This document shows positions 48,794 to 57,740 of a stretch of DNA of 64,000 bases, in pieces. This stretch comes from Bog-159 sp963707465. GTDB lineage: Bacteria; Acidobacteriota; Terriglobia; Bryobacterales; Bryobacteraceae. Made by a program: the position numbers and the translations under genes. The stretch lies in assembly GCA_963707465.1 (NCBI GenBank), contig CAVPQK010000011.1, positions 558,001 through 622,000 on the forward strand, read 5' to 3'. Position 1 is the first letter of the stretch; each line of letters opens with the position of its first letter. The notes under the pieces were generated by a model. The model worked only from the letters and a program-made list of their open reading frames with translations, had not been told where the DNA came from and searched no databases.

Positions 48794-50062
48794 CTACTTC
48801 AATGACGCCAAAGCGCTCTTGGGGACTTTCGCCACCAGGTTATACTGCGGGTCCACGACCTCGCCGATGTCGTACCGCAGCGCCGTGCCCAACACAATGG
48901 CCGACTCGTTGGCGCTCAGCTTGTAATCCCGTTCCAGCCAACTGGCCAGTTGCGCGGTGGCCCTCTGCATGGCCTCTCCCACCGATCCGGCAATGCCCAG
49001 CGACATCAGGTAGTCGCTGTTTTCAACCCGCGGACCATCGGTCGAGTAGCCCTTGATCAGGTCGACGGTGAATTCCACGTCCATGGAGGTTACCAAAGCG
49101 TCGCCGGTCAGTTCGCCGTCGCCCTGCGCGGCGTGGCCATCGCCCAGAAAGAACAGCGCGCCCGGTTGGTAGACCGGCAGATACACGATGGCCCCCTCGC
49201 GGATCTGGTTGTAATCCATATTGCCGCCAAAGCTGCCTAAATATCCGGTACGGAACGACTGTCTGGCGGGCGGCGCTACGGCCATGCAACCCAGCATCGG
49301 CTGCAGTTTCACGGTGTAGTTCTTCAGCTTATCGGTAGGCTTCGCGAGCATGGCGATACCCTTGTCGCGGTCGAGTTTCCATTCCGAATTGAAATTGTCA
49401 TCGTACTTGGCGTCGTGAACGTAGTCCGGTGTCACGGCGTTCGAAGCAATCTCGCCGCCGCTCTCCGCCGTGTCCCGGTTCAGGCGCACCTTGTTTAGCT
49501 TCACCACCAGCGTATCGCCCGGAAACGCGCTCTCGATATAGAATGGCCCGGTCTCCGGATTGCCGCCGAGGGAATGCCGTACGCCGTGCTTGTCCACTCC
49601 GCCCGCGTCCACTGTCCAGGTGCGCACCGTGTCGCCCGGGAAGATGTGCATCACAGGCGGAATCGCGCCGGAGAATTGCCGATGAAACTGCGTGGGCTCA
49701 AAATCGTGCACAGAGGCCGACGGCGGGCGCCCTGCGGGCCGTCGCGCCGTCCAGGTCAGCTTTTGCGTGCCGAACCACACCGCATCGCCCGACAACTCGC
49801 CGCCCTTAAGGACGCCGTGAAAGACCCGGAACGGTTCGTTGTCAGCCCGCTTCGCGGTGAATTCGACAACGTCGCCGTGTACCGTGCCTTCCAGTTTCAG
49901 ACCGAACGCGGCGCCGGTAAGCTTCTCGCCCTCCTGCTTAAAGCTCAGGCGTGCGTACGTCTCGTCGCCATAGCGATGGGCGGTGAGTTCCCAGTCGCCG
50001 GAAATATCCGCGGTCGCGCCGAGCGCGGGAAGGGCCAGAAATAGCAAGACAAGGCGTTGCAT
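48794..50062 (-). CDS. Secreted acetamidase/formamidase-like protein with extra N-terminal beta domain
   Basis: 422 aa from the ATG at 50062, preceded by AGGAGAAAG; an upstream ATG adds ten unlikely residues. Signal peptide QRLVLLFLALPALGA. Residues about 25-115 (ISGDWELTAHRYGDETYARL, GTVHGDVVEFTAKRA) look like a small lipocalin-like beta domain. The rest is acetamidase/formamidase fold: IFPGDTVRTWTVDAGGVDKH, FPGDTLVVKLNKV, LQPMLGCMAVAPPA, GSFGGNMDYNQIREGAIVYL, GDGHAAQGDGELTG. The last motif is the metal site of this amidohydrolase group. Export and the extra domain are unusual. Confidence 0.84.
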   Translation of the reverse strand: MQRLVLLFLALPALGATADISGDWELTAHRYGDETYARLSFKQEGEKLTGAAFGLKLEGTVHGDVVEFTAKRADNEPFRVFHGVLKGGELSGDAVWFGTQKLTWTARRPAGRPPSASVHDFEPTQFHRQFSGAIPPVMHIFPGDTVRTWTVDAGGVDKHGVRHSLGGNPETGPFYIESAFPGDTLVVKLNKVRLNRDTAESGGEIASNAVTPDYVHDAKYDDNFNSEWKLDRDKGIAMLAKPTDKLKNYTVKLQPMLGCMAVAPPARQSFRTGYLGSFGGNMDYNQIREGAIVYLPVYQPGALFFLGDGHAAQGDGELTGDALVTSMDVEFTVDLIKGYSTDGPRVENSDYLMSLGIAGSVGEAMQRATAQLASWLERDYKLSANESAIVLGTALRYDIGEVVDPQYNLVAKVPKSALASLK

Positions 50063-50128
50063 CTTTCTCCTCAGGGCTGTGACGGCATCCATGGCGTTAG
50101 GTTAGCAGCTGCCGAGGGTGGCCCCAGT

Positions 50129-50758
50129 TCACAGAATATTGACCGCCCGCGCGGCCAGCAATGCCAGCGCGCTCAGCGATATGGTGGACTGCACCATCAT
50201 CATGCCCTTGGCCCACCGCGACAGTACCGGCACATCCGTCGGAGAAAACGCCGTGCTGGTATTGAACGCCAGGAACAGGTAATCCATGAAGCCGGGCATC
50301 CAATCCCGGTCGCCCATCGACATCTGCGGGAACAGGAAGGCGCCTTCGGTGTGCTCGCCGCGCTGATCGCGCTGGTTGGGCCCGCCCGCATCCAGCCGCC
50401 AATACCATGAGGCGAAAACCAGGACGTTTGAAATCCACAGCGCAACCGCCGACTGCAGTAACTGCTGCGGCTTCTCACTGTGATCCAGCAGGGCTGCGAT
50501 CAGAAGCACGAGCGCGCCGATCAACGCGGCCGTAATAATGACGAGCACCGAGTAGCCCACGATTTGATTGAGCCGAAACCTTTGCCACCGGTACAACACC
50601 ACACCCAGCGTGGAAAGCGGCACCACCAGCGCCAGCGCCAGCCATCCCGGTCCCGGCGTCAAGGCCTCGGGCAATGCCCAATACAGCCCTCCCACCGACA
50701 ATGCCGCCAGGATCGCGGGCCAGCGCGGTTCCGCGCGCTGCATGGGTGTCTCAGGCAT
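50129..50758 (-). CDS. DUF1345-family membrane protein
   Basis: 209 aa from the ATG at 50758. Four to five membrane helices alternate with MDYLFLAFNTSTAFSPTDVP, the diagnostic segment of DUF1345, and MMMVQSTISLSALALLAARA near the end. The STAFSPTD motif and helix layout resemble K+-channel-like pore units. Physiological role unknown. It lies between the ADOP permease and the acetamidase-like gene on the same strand with moderate gaps. Confidence 0.82.
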   Translation of the reverse strand: MPETPMQRAEPRWPAILAALSVGGLYWALPEALTPGPGWLALALVVPLSTLGVVLYRWQRFRLNQIVGYSVLVIITAALIGALVLLIAALLDHSEKPQQLLQSAVALWISNVLVFASWYWRLDAGGPNQRDQRGEHTEGAFLFPQMSMGDRDWMPGFMDYLFLAFNTSTAFSPTDVPVLSRWAKGMMMVQSTISLSALALLAARAVNIL

Positions 50759-50799
50759 ACACCTATTGTGGCGCACGCGTCAGCTATTATGCCGCGGGC

Positions 50800-53181
50800 T
50801 CATTCGCTGCGCAGCACGGTCATCGGATCCACCGCGCCGGCCTTCCGCGCAGGCACGTAACACGCGGCCAGGCCGATCCCGGCAAGCACAACCGCGGCGG
50901 CGAGGAACGCGGATGCATCGATCGCGGTGACTCCATAGAGCACGCTCTTCAAGACGCGCGTGAGGAGCAGCGAAGCTCCCATGCCGAGCAGCAGGCCGCT
51001 CGATATCAATACCGCTCCGCGACGCAGAACGAGGGCGACAAGATCGCTGGCCGTGGCGCCAGTCGCCAACCGAATCCCGAACTCCCGGTCCCTCTGCTTC
51101 ACTACATACCCGATCAGGCCGTACATGCCGACGGATGCCAGGGCCAGACCGAATCCGGCGAACCAGCCCAGGCCTATGGCGCTCAAGCGCTCCCGAAACC
51201 CCTGCTCGTCCAAGTCGCTTTCGAGCGTCCCCATATACGTGATGGGCTGGCCTGGGCTGATCCGCCAAACAGATTGCTCGATCGACGGCCCCAAGCGGCC
51301 AGGCGCACCGGTTGTGCGCACTACGAAGCCGATGGCGCCCGGCGGATCTTGGGTGAACGGGCGATAGATGGCCGGCGCCGGGCTCTCAGATAGCATCGGG
51401 CGGACATCCCCTACGACACCGACGACACTGAGCCAGCGGTCGGGCGGCTGGCCATCGATTCGAACCCGCCTCCCGATCGGCTCGGCGCCGGGGAACAGCT
51501 TGCGCCCGAGCGACCAACTCAGGATGGCGACATTTGTCGAGCCGGCATGATCCGCGGCCGAGAATGTGCGCCCCGCCAGCAGGGGAATATCCAGAGCGCG
51601 GAAGAACTCACCGCTCACCAGATTGACACTGGCTTTAACCGCGTCATTCGAGTCTGAGTCTGGGTTGGCCCCCTGGGCAACAATCGCGCTCTGTGCGTTA
51701 GTCCCGCCGCCGGGCAGATTGTAGGCGGCCGCCGCGGTCCGCACGCCTGGCAGCCCTTGGATCCGGTCAAGCACGTCCTGGTAGAAGCGGGACAGGCGCG
51801 GCGGCGGCGTGTTTCGGGCGACCGGCGTCCGGAATGTAAGCACGCGATCCGCTTGAAAACCCATGTCGTGATACAACCCGTACGCCCTGCGCATGGCCAG
51901 ATCCGCGCCCGTCAGAAGGAGCACCGAGAGTGCCAGTTCGGCGACCACGATTGCGTCCAGAAAACGCCGGTGCGCGACGCCCGGCGAGGCCGCCCGTGCG
52001 CCAAGCGTGGCGGCGGCGGAGCGCATCGCCGGCGCCAACCCGAATAACAGCACGATGGCCAACGATATTGCCGTGGAGAAGAGCAATACGGGCGCGTTGA
52101 TGGCGATTTGGTCGACCCCGGGCAGCGGGATAGGCAGGTGCATAGGCAGCAGCGTGCGCGCCAGCGGAACCAGAACCAGCGCGATCGCCACGCCGGCCGC
52201 TCCTGCGCAAAACGCCAGCACCAGGCTCTCGGCCAGCAATTGGCCGACGAGCTGCCGGCGAGTCGCGCCCAGCGCGGCGCGTATGGCCATCTCCCTTTCG
52301 CGCTCCGCCGCCCGCGCTAGCAGCAGACTGGCCACGTTGGCGCAGGCAATCAGGAGTAGGAGGCCGGCGGCTGCCAGGAGCGCCACCAGTGTTTGACGGA
52401 AGAAGCGCGAGTACTGCTCCCGCACGCCAACAACTTTGGCCCCACGGTTCTTGCTCGTGGCAGGGAATTCACTTTCCAGCCGATTCGAAATGGCGTCGAA
52501 CTCCGCTTGCGCTTCGGACGCCGTCACGCCTCGCTGCAATAACCCAACTCCCATCAGCGGCCGCGACCGTCGATCGTTTGGGCGGATCTCCAACGGCGTC
52601 CACAACGCGAAGTCGCGCAAGTAGAAAAAGAACTGCGGCGGCAGTACGCCGAGGACCTTATATTCTCCGTCGCCAAGCTCGACCTGCCGTCCCACGATGG
52701 AACGGTCGCCGCCGTATTGCGTGCGCCACAGTCCGTATCCGAGGACCACGACGTCGCTCGGGTCGCCCGGCGCGAACGTGCGTCCGAGAAGGGGCCGGAT
52801 GCCGAGGGTGGCGAAGAAACCGGGCGTGACGCGGCCGCCAATCACTTCGGTGGGGCTCGCGCCTTGCGTGATGGAGTAGAAACCAAAAGTGAGAGCATCC
52901 AGGCGTTCGAGGGTGCGGGATTGGCGCTGCCAGGCGACCAGGTCTGCAGGCGGGACCGTGGTAACTGGACCAAGGATTGCGCCTGGATCGCGGTGTGCCG
53001 TGCGATCGAATTCCCAGAGCAGCACCAGACGGCGGGCGTTTGCGTAGGGAAGTGGACTGAGCAACACGGAGTACGCAAAACTGAAGATGACGGTGACCGC
53101 GGCGATCCCCAGGGCCAGCGTGGCTATGGCCAGGAATGAAAATCCGGGGCGGCGGGCTAGGGTTCGAAGAGTCGGGTGCAT
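50800..53181 (-). CDS. ADOP-type MacB-like permease (acidobacterial duplicated orphan permease)
   Basis: 793 aa from the ATG at 53181 (HPTLRTLARRPGFSFLAIAT); longer frames upstream are not coding-like. A MacB_PCD periplasmic domain lies between two FtsX units: first near residues 270-400 (VALLAAAGLLLLIACANVAS, EREMAIRAALGATRRQLVGQ), second near 660-790 (GLGWFAGFGLALASVGMYGL, DREFGIRLATGATASDLVAL). The ending DPMTVLRSE is typical of ADOP proteins, which lack a partner ATPase gene nearby. They are a multigene family in Acidobacteria; substrate unknown. Confidence 0.9.
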   Translation of the reverse strand: MHPTLRTLARRPGFSFLAIATLALGIAAVTVIFSFAYSVLLSPLPYANARRLVLLWEFDRTAHRDPGAILGPVTTVPPADLVAWQRQSRTLERLDALTFGFYSITQGASPTEVIGGRVTPGFFATLGIRPLLGRTFAPGDPSDVVVLGYGLWRTQYGGDRSIVGRQVELGDGEYKVLGVLPPQFFFYLRDFALWTPLEIRPNDRRSRPLMGVGLLQRGVTASEAQAEFDAISNRLESEFPATSKNRGAKVVGVREQYSRFFRQTLVALLAAAGLLLLIACANVASLLLARAAEREREMAIRAALGATRRQLVGQLLAESLVLAFCAGAAGVAIALVLVPLARTLLPMHLPIPLPGVDQIAINAPVLLFSTAISLAIVLLFGLAPAMRSAAATLGARAASPGVAHRRFLDAIVVAELALSVLLLTGADLAMRRAYGLYHDMGFQADRVLTFRTPVARNTPPPRLSRFYQDVLDRIQGLPGVRTAAAAYNLPGGGTNAQSAIVAQGANPDSDSNDAVKASVNLVSGEFFRALDIPLLAGRTFSAADHAGSTNVAILSWSLGRKLFPGAEPIGRRVRIDGQPPDRWLSVVGVVGDVRPMLSESPAPAIYRPFTQDPPGAIGFVVRTTGAPGRLGPSIEQSVWRISPGQPITYMGTLESDLDEQGFRERLSAIGLGWFAGFGLALASVGMYGLIGYVVKQRDREFGIRLATGATASDLVALVLRRGAVLISSGLLLGMGASLLLTRVLKSVLYGVTAIDASAFLAAAVVLAGIGLAACYVPARKAGAVDPMTVLRSE

Positions 53182-53202
53182 ATTACTCCATCTGAAGACT
53201 TT

Positions 53203-53239
53203 CACGCAAAGACGCAAAGAACCCGCGGAGTACGCAAAG
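53203..53239. repeat. CGCAAAG direct repeats
   Basis: ACGCAAAGACGCAAAGAACC then GCGGAGTACGCAAAGATAAA contains three copies of ACGCAAAGA in the gap between the isocitrate-dehydrogenase-like and permease genes. Such CGCAAAG runs are common intergenic repeats in acidobacterial genomes. No regulatory role is evident. Confidence 0.55.
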
Positions 53240-53249
53240 ATAAAAGAGT

Positions 53250-54260
53250 TTACCGCGACATGGCGCTGATCACCGCATCGGTGAACTCCGCCGTGCCCGC
53301 CGTGCCGCCCACATCCCGCGTCAGGTGCTTTCCCTCCGCATAAACCCGCTCCACCGCGCCTTGCAGCTTTTTCGCCGCCGTCCGCTCCTGGATATGCGCC
53401 AGCATCAGTGCGGCCGATTGCATCAGCGCCGTCGGATTGGCCAGCCCCTTCCCCGCGATGTCCGGCGCGGTGCCGTGCACCGCTTCGAAAACCGCGTGCC
53501 GGTCGCCGATGTTCGCGCCCGGCACAATGCCCAGCCCGCCCACCAGTCCGGCCGCGAGATCCGAGACGATATCGCCGTAGAGGTTCGGCAGCACCAACAC
53601 GTCGAAGGTCTCCGGCCGCATCACCAACTGCATGCAGGCGTTGTCCACGATCAGCTCGTTGTATTCGATCTCGCCGTATTCGCCCGCGACCGTACGGCAG
53701 CACTTCAGGAACAGGCCGTCGCTCATCTTCATGATGTTGGCTTTGTGGATGGCCGTCACTTTCCGGCGTCCTTCGCGCCGTGCGTATTCGAAGGCCGCCC
53801 GCGCGATCTTCGTGGACGCCGTCTTAGTGATGATCTTCAGGCTTTCCACCACGTCCGGAATCACTTCGTGTTCGATGCCGGAGTACAGGTCTTCGGTATT
53901 CTCGCGGAAGATGGCCAGGTCCAGCGCCAGGTCGCTGAAGCGCGTCTTCAAGCCGGGCAGCATGCGAACCGGCCGGAAATTCACGTAAAGTCCCAGCTTC
54001 TTGCGCAGCGCTACGTTGATGCTCTGGTGCCCGCCGCCGATGGGCGTGGCAGTGGGACCCTTCAGCCCCACCCTGGTGCACTCCAGCGAGGCGAAGACAT
54101 CGTCCGGCAGCAACTGCCCCAGGTCTACCAGCGCCTTCGCGCCCGCCTCCACGCGCTCCCATTCCAACTCCACCCCGGTCGCTTCCACCGCCCTGACGGT
54201 GGCCTCGGCCACTTCCGGCCCGATCCCGTCCCCGGGTATCAAAGTGATTAGGCGCGCCAT
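53250..54260 (-). CDS. Isocitrate/isopropylmalate dehydrogenase-family enzyme (NAD-type)
   Basis: 336 aa from the ATG at 54260, typical length of the NAD-dependent isocitrate dehydrogenase (IDH3-like) branch; LeuB is longer at the N-terminus. LIPGDGIGPEVAEATVRAVE (N-terminal signature), FRENTEDLYSGIEHE with the phosphate/carboxylate-binding residues, KANIMKMSDGLFLKCCRTVA, and NLYGDIVSDLAAGLVGGLGI with the metal Asp residues are all clear. It oxidatively decarboxylates isocitrate (or a related 2-hydroxyacid) using NAD. Neighbour genes do not refine the substrate. Confidence 0.9.
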   Translation of the reverse strand: MARLITLIPGDGIGPEVAEATVRAVEATGVELEWERVEAGAKALVDLGQLLPDDVFASLECTRVGLKGPTATPIGGGHQSINVALRKKLGLYVNFRPVRMLPGLKTRFSDLALDLAIFRENTEDLYSGIEHEVIPDVVESLKIITKTASTKIARAAFEYARREGRRKVTAIHKANIMKMSDGLFLKCCRTVAGEYGEIEYNELIVDNACMQLVMRPETFDVLVLPNLYGDIVSDLAAGLVGGLGIVPGANIGDRHAVFEAVHGTAPDIAGKGLANPTALMQSAALMLAHIQERTAAKKLQGAVERVYAEGKHLTRDVGGTAGTAEFTDAVISAMSR

Positions 54261-54315
54261 TCCCGCTATTATTATAAGGTGGGGCGGGTATTCGCCGCGC
54301 CACAGTGGTTCAGCG

Positions 54316-54963
54316 ATGATTCCCGATTGGCCCTCCGAGCGCTGCCGCATGGTGGACTGCCAGCTCCGCAAGCGCGGCATCCGCGACCTGCGCGTCCTCG
54401 ATGCCATGCTGGCCATCCCGCGCGAGGAGTTCGTGCCGCACGATAGCCGCGTCTGCAGCTATCGCGACGCGCCGCTGCCGATCGGATATGGCGCGACCAT
54501 CTCGCAGCCCTACATGATCGCGCTGATGGCCGAGTTGCTTGAACTGACCGGTGTTGAAACCGTGCTGGACGTGGGCGGCGGTTCGGGTTATCACGCCGCG
54601 GTCCTGAGCCGCCTGGCGGCGCGCGTCATTTCCATCGAGATCGTGCCGGCCCTCGCGCGTCTCGCCGAACGAAACCTGGCGCGCACGGCGCTCGGCGGCA
54701 ACATCACGGTGGTCTGCGGCGACGGATCGCAGGGCTGGCCGGACGCCGCACCCTACGCCGCTATCTCCGTGGCCGCCGCGGCGCCGGATATTCCGGAGCC
54801 GCTGTTGGCGCAACTCGGAGACCCCGGCCGCCTGGTAATTCCGGTGGGCGACCGGTTGGACCAGCAACTGCGGGTGATTGTAAAATCCGATGGCGTCACC
54901 CGCGAACGCTTGGGGACCTCCTGCCGCTTCGTACCCCTGCGCGGCGATGGCGGTTTCCCGTAG
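54316..54963 (+). CDS. pcm: Protein-L-isoaspartate O-methyltransferase
   Basis: 215 aa. The ATG at 54316 starts MIPDWPSERCRMVDCQLRKR, then REEFVPHDSRVCSYRDAPLP and IGYGATISQPYMIALMAELL, the invariant PCMT block, followed by VLDVGGGSGYHAAVLSRLA (SAM motif I) and LGDPGRLVIPVG. The enzyme methylates isoaspartyl residues of aged proteins to start repair. Length is normal. It is divergent from the isocitrate-dehydrogenase-like gene, with 55 bases between the starts. Confidence 0.92.
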   Translation: MIPDWPSERCRMVDCQLRKRGIRDLRVLDAMLAIPREEFVPHDSRVCSYRDAPLPIGYGATISQPYMIALMAELLELTGVETVLDVGGGSGYHAAVLSRLAARVISIEIVPALARLAERNLARTALGGNITVVCGDGSQGWPDAAPYAAISVAAAAPDIPEPLLAQLGDPGRLVIPVGDRLDQQLRVIVKSDGVTRERLGTSCRFVPLRGDGGFP

Positions 54964-54994
54964 CCTTTACTCGCGCTACACTGTGGTGTCAATT

Positions 54995-56539
54995 ATGTCG
55001 AAATTCAAGACTCTCCTTTGCGCTATCGCTTTGGCGGCCTCCGGACTTCTCGCACAAGCCCCGCTGGCGCCGGTCCTCATGCACCTCCACCCTGTGGCGC
55101 TCGACGCGAGCGGCCAACCGGTGACCGACCTCACCGCCGCCGACTTCAAGATCGTCGACCAAGGCAAGCCACAAACCATCTTCGTTTTCCATAAGCCGGC
55201 CACTGGGCCGGCCCCCGCTTTGGGACCGCTGGAGCATTCCAACCGGATGGGCGGCGCGACGCAGCACACGATTGCCATCCTGTTCGACTTGATGAATGAG
55301 AACCAGGCCGACCGGCTGGACAACTGGAAGGCCCTGGACAAATCGCTGGCGCAATTGGAATCGGGCAATTCCGTGTATTTCTACCTGCTCAACCTGGAGG
55401 GCGAGCTGGTTCCGATTCACGCCATAGGGCCGAGGTCCGCCGACGACGATACGTGGCCGCACGGAGTAGCTCAAGTTCTGGATACGGCCATGAAAGGGGC
55501 CAGCCATGCCCGGCCGGTCCACCTGGGACAGGAGGATCAGGTCAAAAAGACTTTCCACCAGCTTGAGACGCTGGCCAGCCAACTGGCCGTGTTTCCGGGC
55601 CGCAGGGACATCGTGTGGATCACGGACGGGATCCAAAACGTGTATAACACAAAGCTTCCGTGCAACGGGGATTGGGTGGACTGTGCTCTTTACGTGCCAC
55701 ACCTGGCGGTGACGCTAGCAAAGGCCGATGTCGCGGTGGACCCGGTTTCTTACAGCAGGGACCTCAGCACGGCGGTCAACCCCATGATGCAGATGGATAC
55801 AAAGAGCTCGCCCATTAACCGGCCATCCAATTCCAACGATGCCCAGAGCGGCGGGCTGCAGCAGAATGCGCAGGGCTCCCAGGGTTCGGATCCCGCCCTC
55901 GACCTGGCGCAAATGGCGCTTCTTACCGGCGGCGCCTCGTACTTCCGGCAGGACATTCGCGCGGTGGTGAAGCAGGTGGGCGCCGCCGACGACAATTCTT
56001 TCGACATTGCCTACGACCCGTCGGCCGAGAGCTGGGACAGCAAGTGGCACAGGGTGCGGATTACATGCGAGCGAGCGGGGGTCAAGCTGCAGGTGAGGGA
56101 GCGCTATTACGCGCTGGCCGATGCGCGGCCCGTTGCGGACAGGATGCGGGCGGCCCTGATGGCGGCGTACCAAAGTCCCAGCGACGTGGCCGATATCGGG
56201 CTGCGCGTGAAGATTGCGCCGATGGAAGGAGACAAACCAGGCGTGCATATGGCGATCCGCATCAACCCTTCGGACGTCATGCTCACCCAGCAGGGCGGCA
56301 AGTATGTCGGCGCCGTATATCTTTTGATTTCCGATCGCGGCCCATCCGGCCCGCTTGGTGAGCCGGTTTTATCGAACTTCAACCTGGAGCTCACGCCTGA
56401 ACAGCACGATGCCGTGATGAAGGAAGGTATCCCGCTCGCGCCGGATCATCCGACCGCCGATGCCGTGCGGCAGGTCCGCCTGATCGTGCTCGATGAGAGC
56501 ACCGACGAGGTCGGCTCTATAACATTTGCGGTAAAGTAA
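54995..56539 (+). CDS. Secreted VWFA-domain protein (acidobacterial type)
   Basis: 514 aa from the ATG at 54995 (signal peptide SKFKTLLCAIALAASGLLAQ). The opening VALDASGQPVTDLTAADFKI VDQGKPQTIFVF is the acidobacterial VWFA-related family (TIGR03436-like). A metal-ion-dependent adhesion-like fold follows, with HTIAILFDLMNENQADRL in place of the usual DxSxS and DIVWITDGIQNVYNTKLP. It is probably an exported adhesion or complex-assembly protein; the imperfect MIDAS motif suggests reduced metal binding. Convergent with the GT9-like gene, overlapping its end by 23 bases. Confidence 0.83.
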   Translation: MSKFKTLLCAIALAASGLLAQAPLAPVLMHLHPVALDASGQPVTDLTAADFKIVDQGKPQTIFVFHKPATGPAPALGPLEHSNRMGGATQHTIAILFDLMNENQADRLDNWKALDKSLAQLESGNSVYFYLLNLEGELVPIHAIGPRSADDDTWPHGVAQVLDTAMKGASHARPVHLGQEDQVKKTFHQLETLASQLAVFPGRRDIVWITDGIQNVYNTKLPCNGDWVDCALYVPHLAVTLAKADVAVDPVSYSRDLSTAVNPMMQMDTKSSPINRPSNSNDAQSGGLQQNAQGSQGSDPALDLAQMALLTGGASYFRQDIRAVVKQVGAADDNSFDIAYDPSAESWDSKWHRVRITCERAGVKLQVRERYYALADARPVADRMRAALMAAYQSPSDVADIGLRVKIAPMEGDKPGVHMAIRINPSDVMLTQQGGKYVGAVYLLISDRGPSGPLGEPVLSNFNLELTPEQHDAVMKEGIPLAPDHPTADAVRQVRLIVLDESTDEVGSITFAVK

Positions 56540-57740
56540 ATCGCACCTGTTCCAGCACGCGCGCCGGATCTGGGTCATCGACGCGGATCACCTGCCCGGC
56601 AGGCCGCCAGCGCGCGAACATGCGCGGGCACGGAAATCCGGCGAAGATGGCCAGCAGCGGCACGCGGCAAGCCGCAGCCACATGCTGCCCGGCCGAATCG
56701 TAGCCCACATACAGCCGGCTGCCCGCGATGATGGATGCGAAGCCGGCGAACGACCCGTTCCACCGTTCAACCTGCACGCCGGCCGCCGCGACTGCCTGCT
56801 CCACGCGCGCCGCTTCTTCGCCTCCCGCGCCTTGATCGATGGTGAGCGGCAGGCCGGTGCGTCCGAGGATGGCCAGCAGTTCCGCCTCGAACGGATCGGC
56901 GATGCGCTTGGCCGGATTCTCCCCCACGCCGAGGCTGATGGCGATGCCCTGCCGGCGCGGGCCGGGGGCCGGATCTGGCGCCACATACGGCGCGGCGTCC
57001 GCGATACCGAAGGTCTGTTCGGCCCAGCGATGCGCGAGCGCGGGCAGCGACTCGTCGCCATCGCCGCCATAGGCGCGGCTTTCGAAAAGGTAGTAGAGCT
57101 CCTTGGGGCATACGGGCAGCAGGCCGAGCTGTGTCAGGCGCGAATCCGGATCGATCACGATGCTATCGGGCTGCGGCAGGGCCGCGCGTAACTCGGGCCA
57201 CGCGGCCAGGCGCTCGCGTAGCGTGCCTCGGCGGTAGTTTACCGGCAAGTGCCGAATGCGCGGATCGGCGGCAAATAGTTCCCAGTTCTTGCGCGGGCCA
57301 GCCAAGAAAACGTCCGCCTCCGGGAAGCGGCGCTTGGCCGCGTCCAGCAGGACGCTGGTCACCGCCACGTCCGCGCCCAGGGTCACGCGCGACAGCACAA
57401 AGATCGTGCGGGGCACGCCGGTAATGGCGCGCGGAATGCGCACGCGGCGGTAGCGTTGCACCAAGGCGGCGCTTTCGGCGGGCGCGATGGCTTCCGCGAA
57501 CAGGGCCGCGTAGGTGTCGCACAGGGCCGGCTCAAACCGGTCCGCGAGGCCTTCCGCGACCACCCGGAACAACGCGTCGGAACATTCGCCGTCCGCTAGC
57601 GCGCGCAGCAATTCCGGTGGCCACGCCGCGCCGCGCAAGCAATAATCCAGCAGCAGCCCCGCGCGTTCGTCACACGAAGTCAGAATTCTGTCTCCTGACT
57701 CCTGACTCCTGTCTCCTTTCTTAGAGGTACTTGCCAACAA
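56517..57740 (-). CDS. Glycosyltransferase family 9 (heptosyltransferase-like)
   Basis: 407 aa. The first in-frame start is TTG at 57740 and no ATG is near, so the N-terminus is uncertain; its first 20 codons lie in a CTGACTCC repeat. The C-terminal half has GIAISLGVGENPAKRIADPF EAELLAILGRTGLPLTIDQG and SFAGFASIIAGSRLYVGYDSAG QHVAAACRVPLLAIFAGFPC, the donor-site pattern of ADP-heptose:LPS heptosyltransferases and other GT9 enzymes. It probably adds a sugar to lipopolysaccharide or a glycan. Last gene in a minus-strand run behind the MeaB/MTAP fusion, overlapping its stop. Confidence 0.78.
   Translation of the reverse strand: MLASTSKKGDRSQESGDRILTSCDERAGLLLDYCLRGAAWPPELLRALADGECSDALFRVVAEGLADRFEPALCDTYAALFAEAIAPAESAALVQRYRRVRIPRAITGVPRTIFVLSRVTLGADVAVTSVLLDAAKRRFPEADVFLAGPRKNWELFAADPRIRHLPVNYRRGTLRERLAAWPELRAALPQPDSIVIDPDSRLTQLGLLPVCPKELYYLFESRAYGGDGDESLPALAHRWAEQTFGIADAAPYVAPDPAPGPRRQGIAISLGVGENPAKRIADPFEAELLAILGRTGLPLTIDQGAGGEEAARVEQAVAAAGVQVERWNGSFAGFASIIAGSRLYVGYDSAGQHVAAACRVPLLAIFAGFPCPRMFARWRPAGQVIRVDDPDPARVLEQVRFTLPQML
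57685..57720. repeat. CTGACTCCTGTCT-type simple repeat in the GT9-like gene start
   Basis: ATTCTGTCTCCTGACTCCTG then ACTCCTGTCTCCTTTC mirrors the repeat at 24448-24480. It covers codons that encode KKGDRSQESGDRI near the start of the GT9-like gene, so either the true start lies further in, or a repeat has become part of the coding sequence. Confidence 0.5.

Noticed and set aside
53203..53239. CGCAAAG repeats as a possible attachment site or origin iteron
   Set aside because: No integrase, replication gene or DnaA-box pattern nearby; common intergenic repeat.
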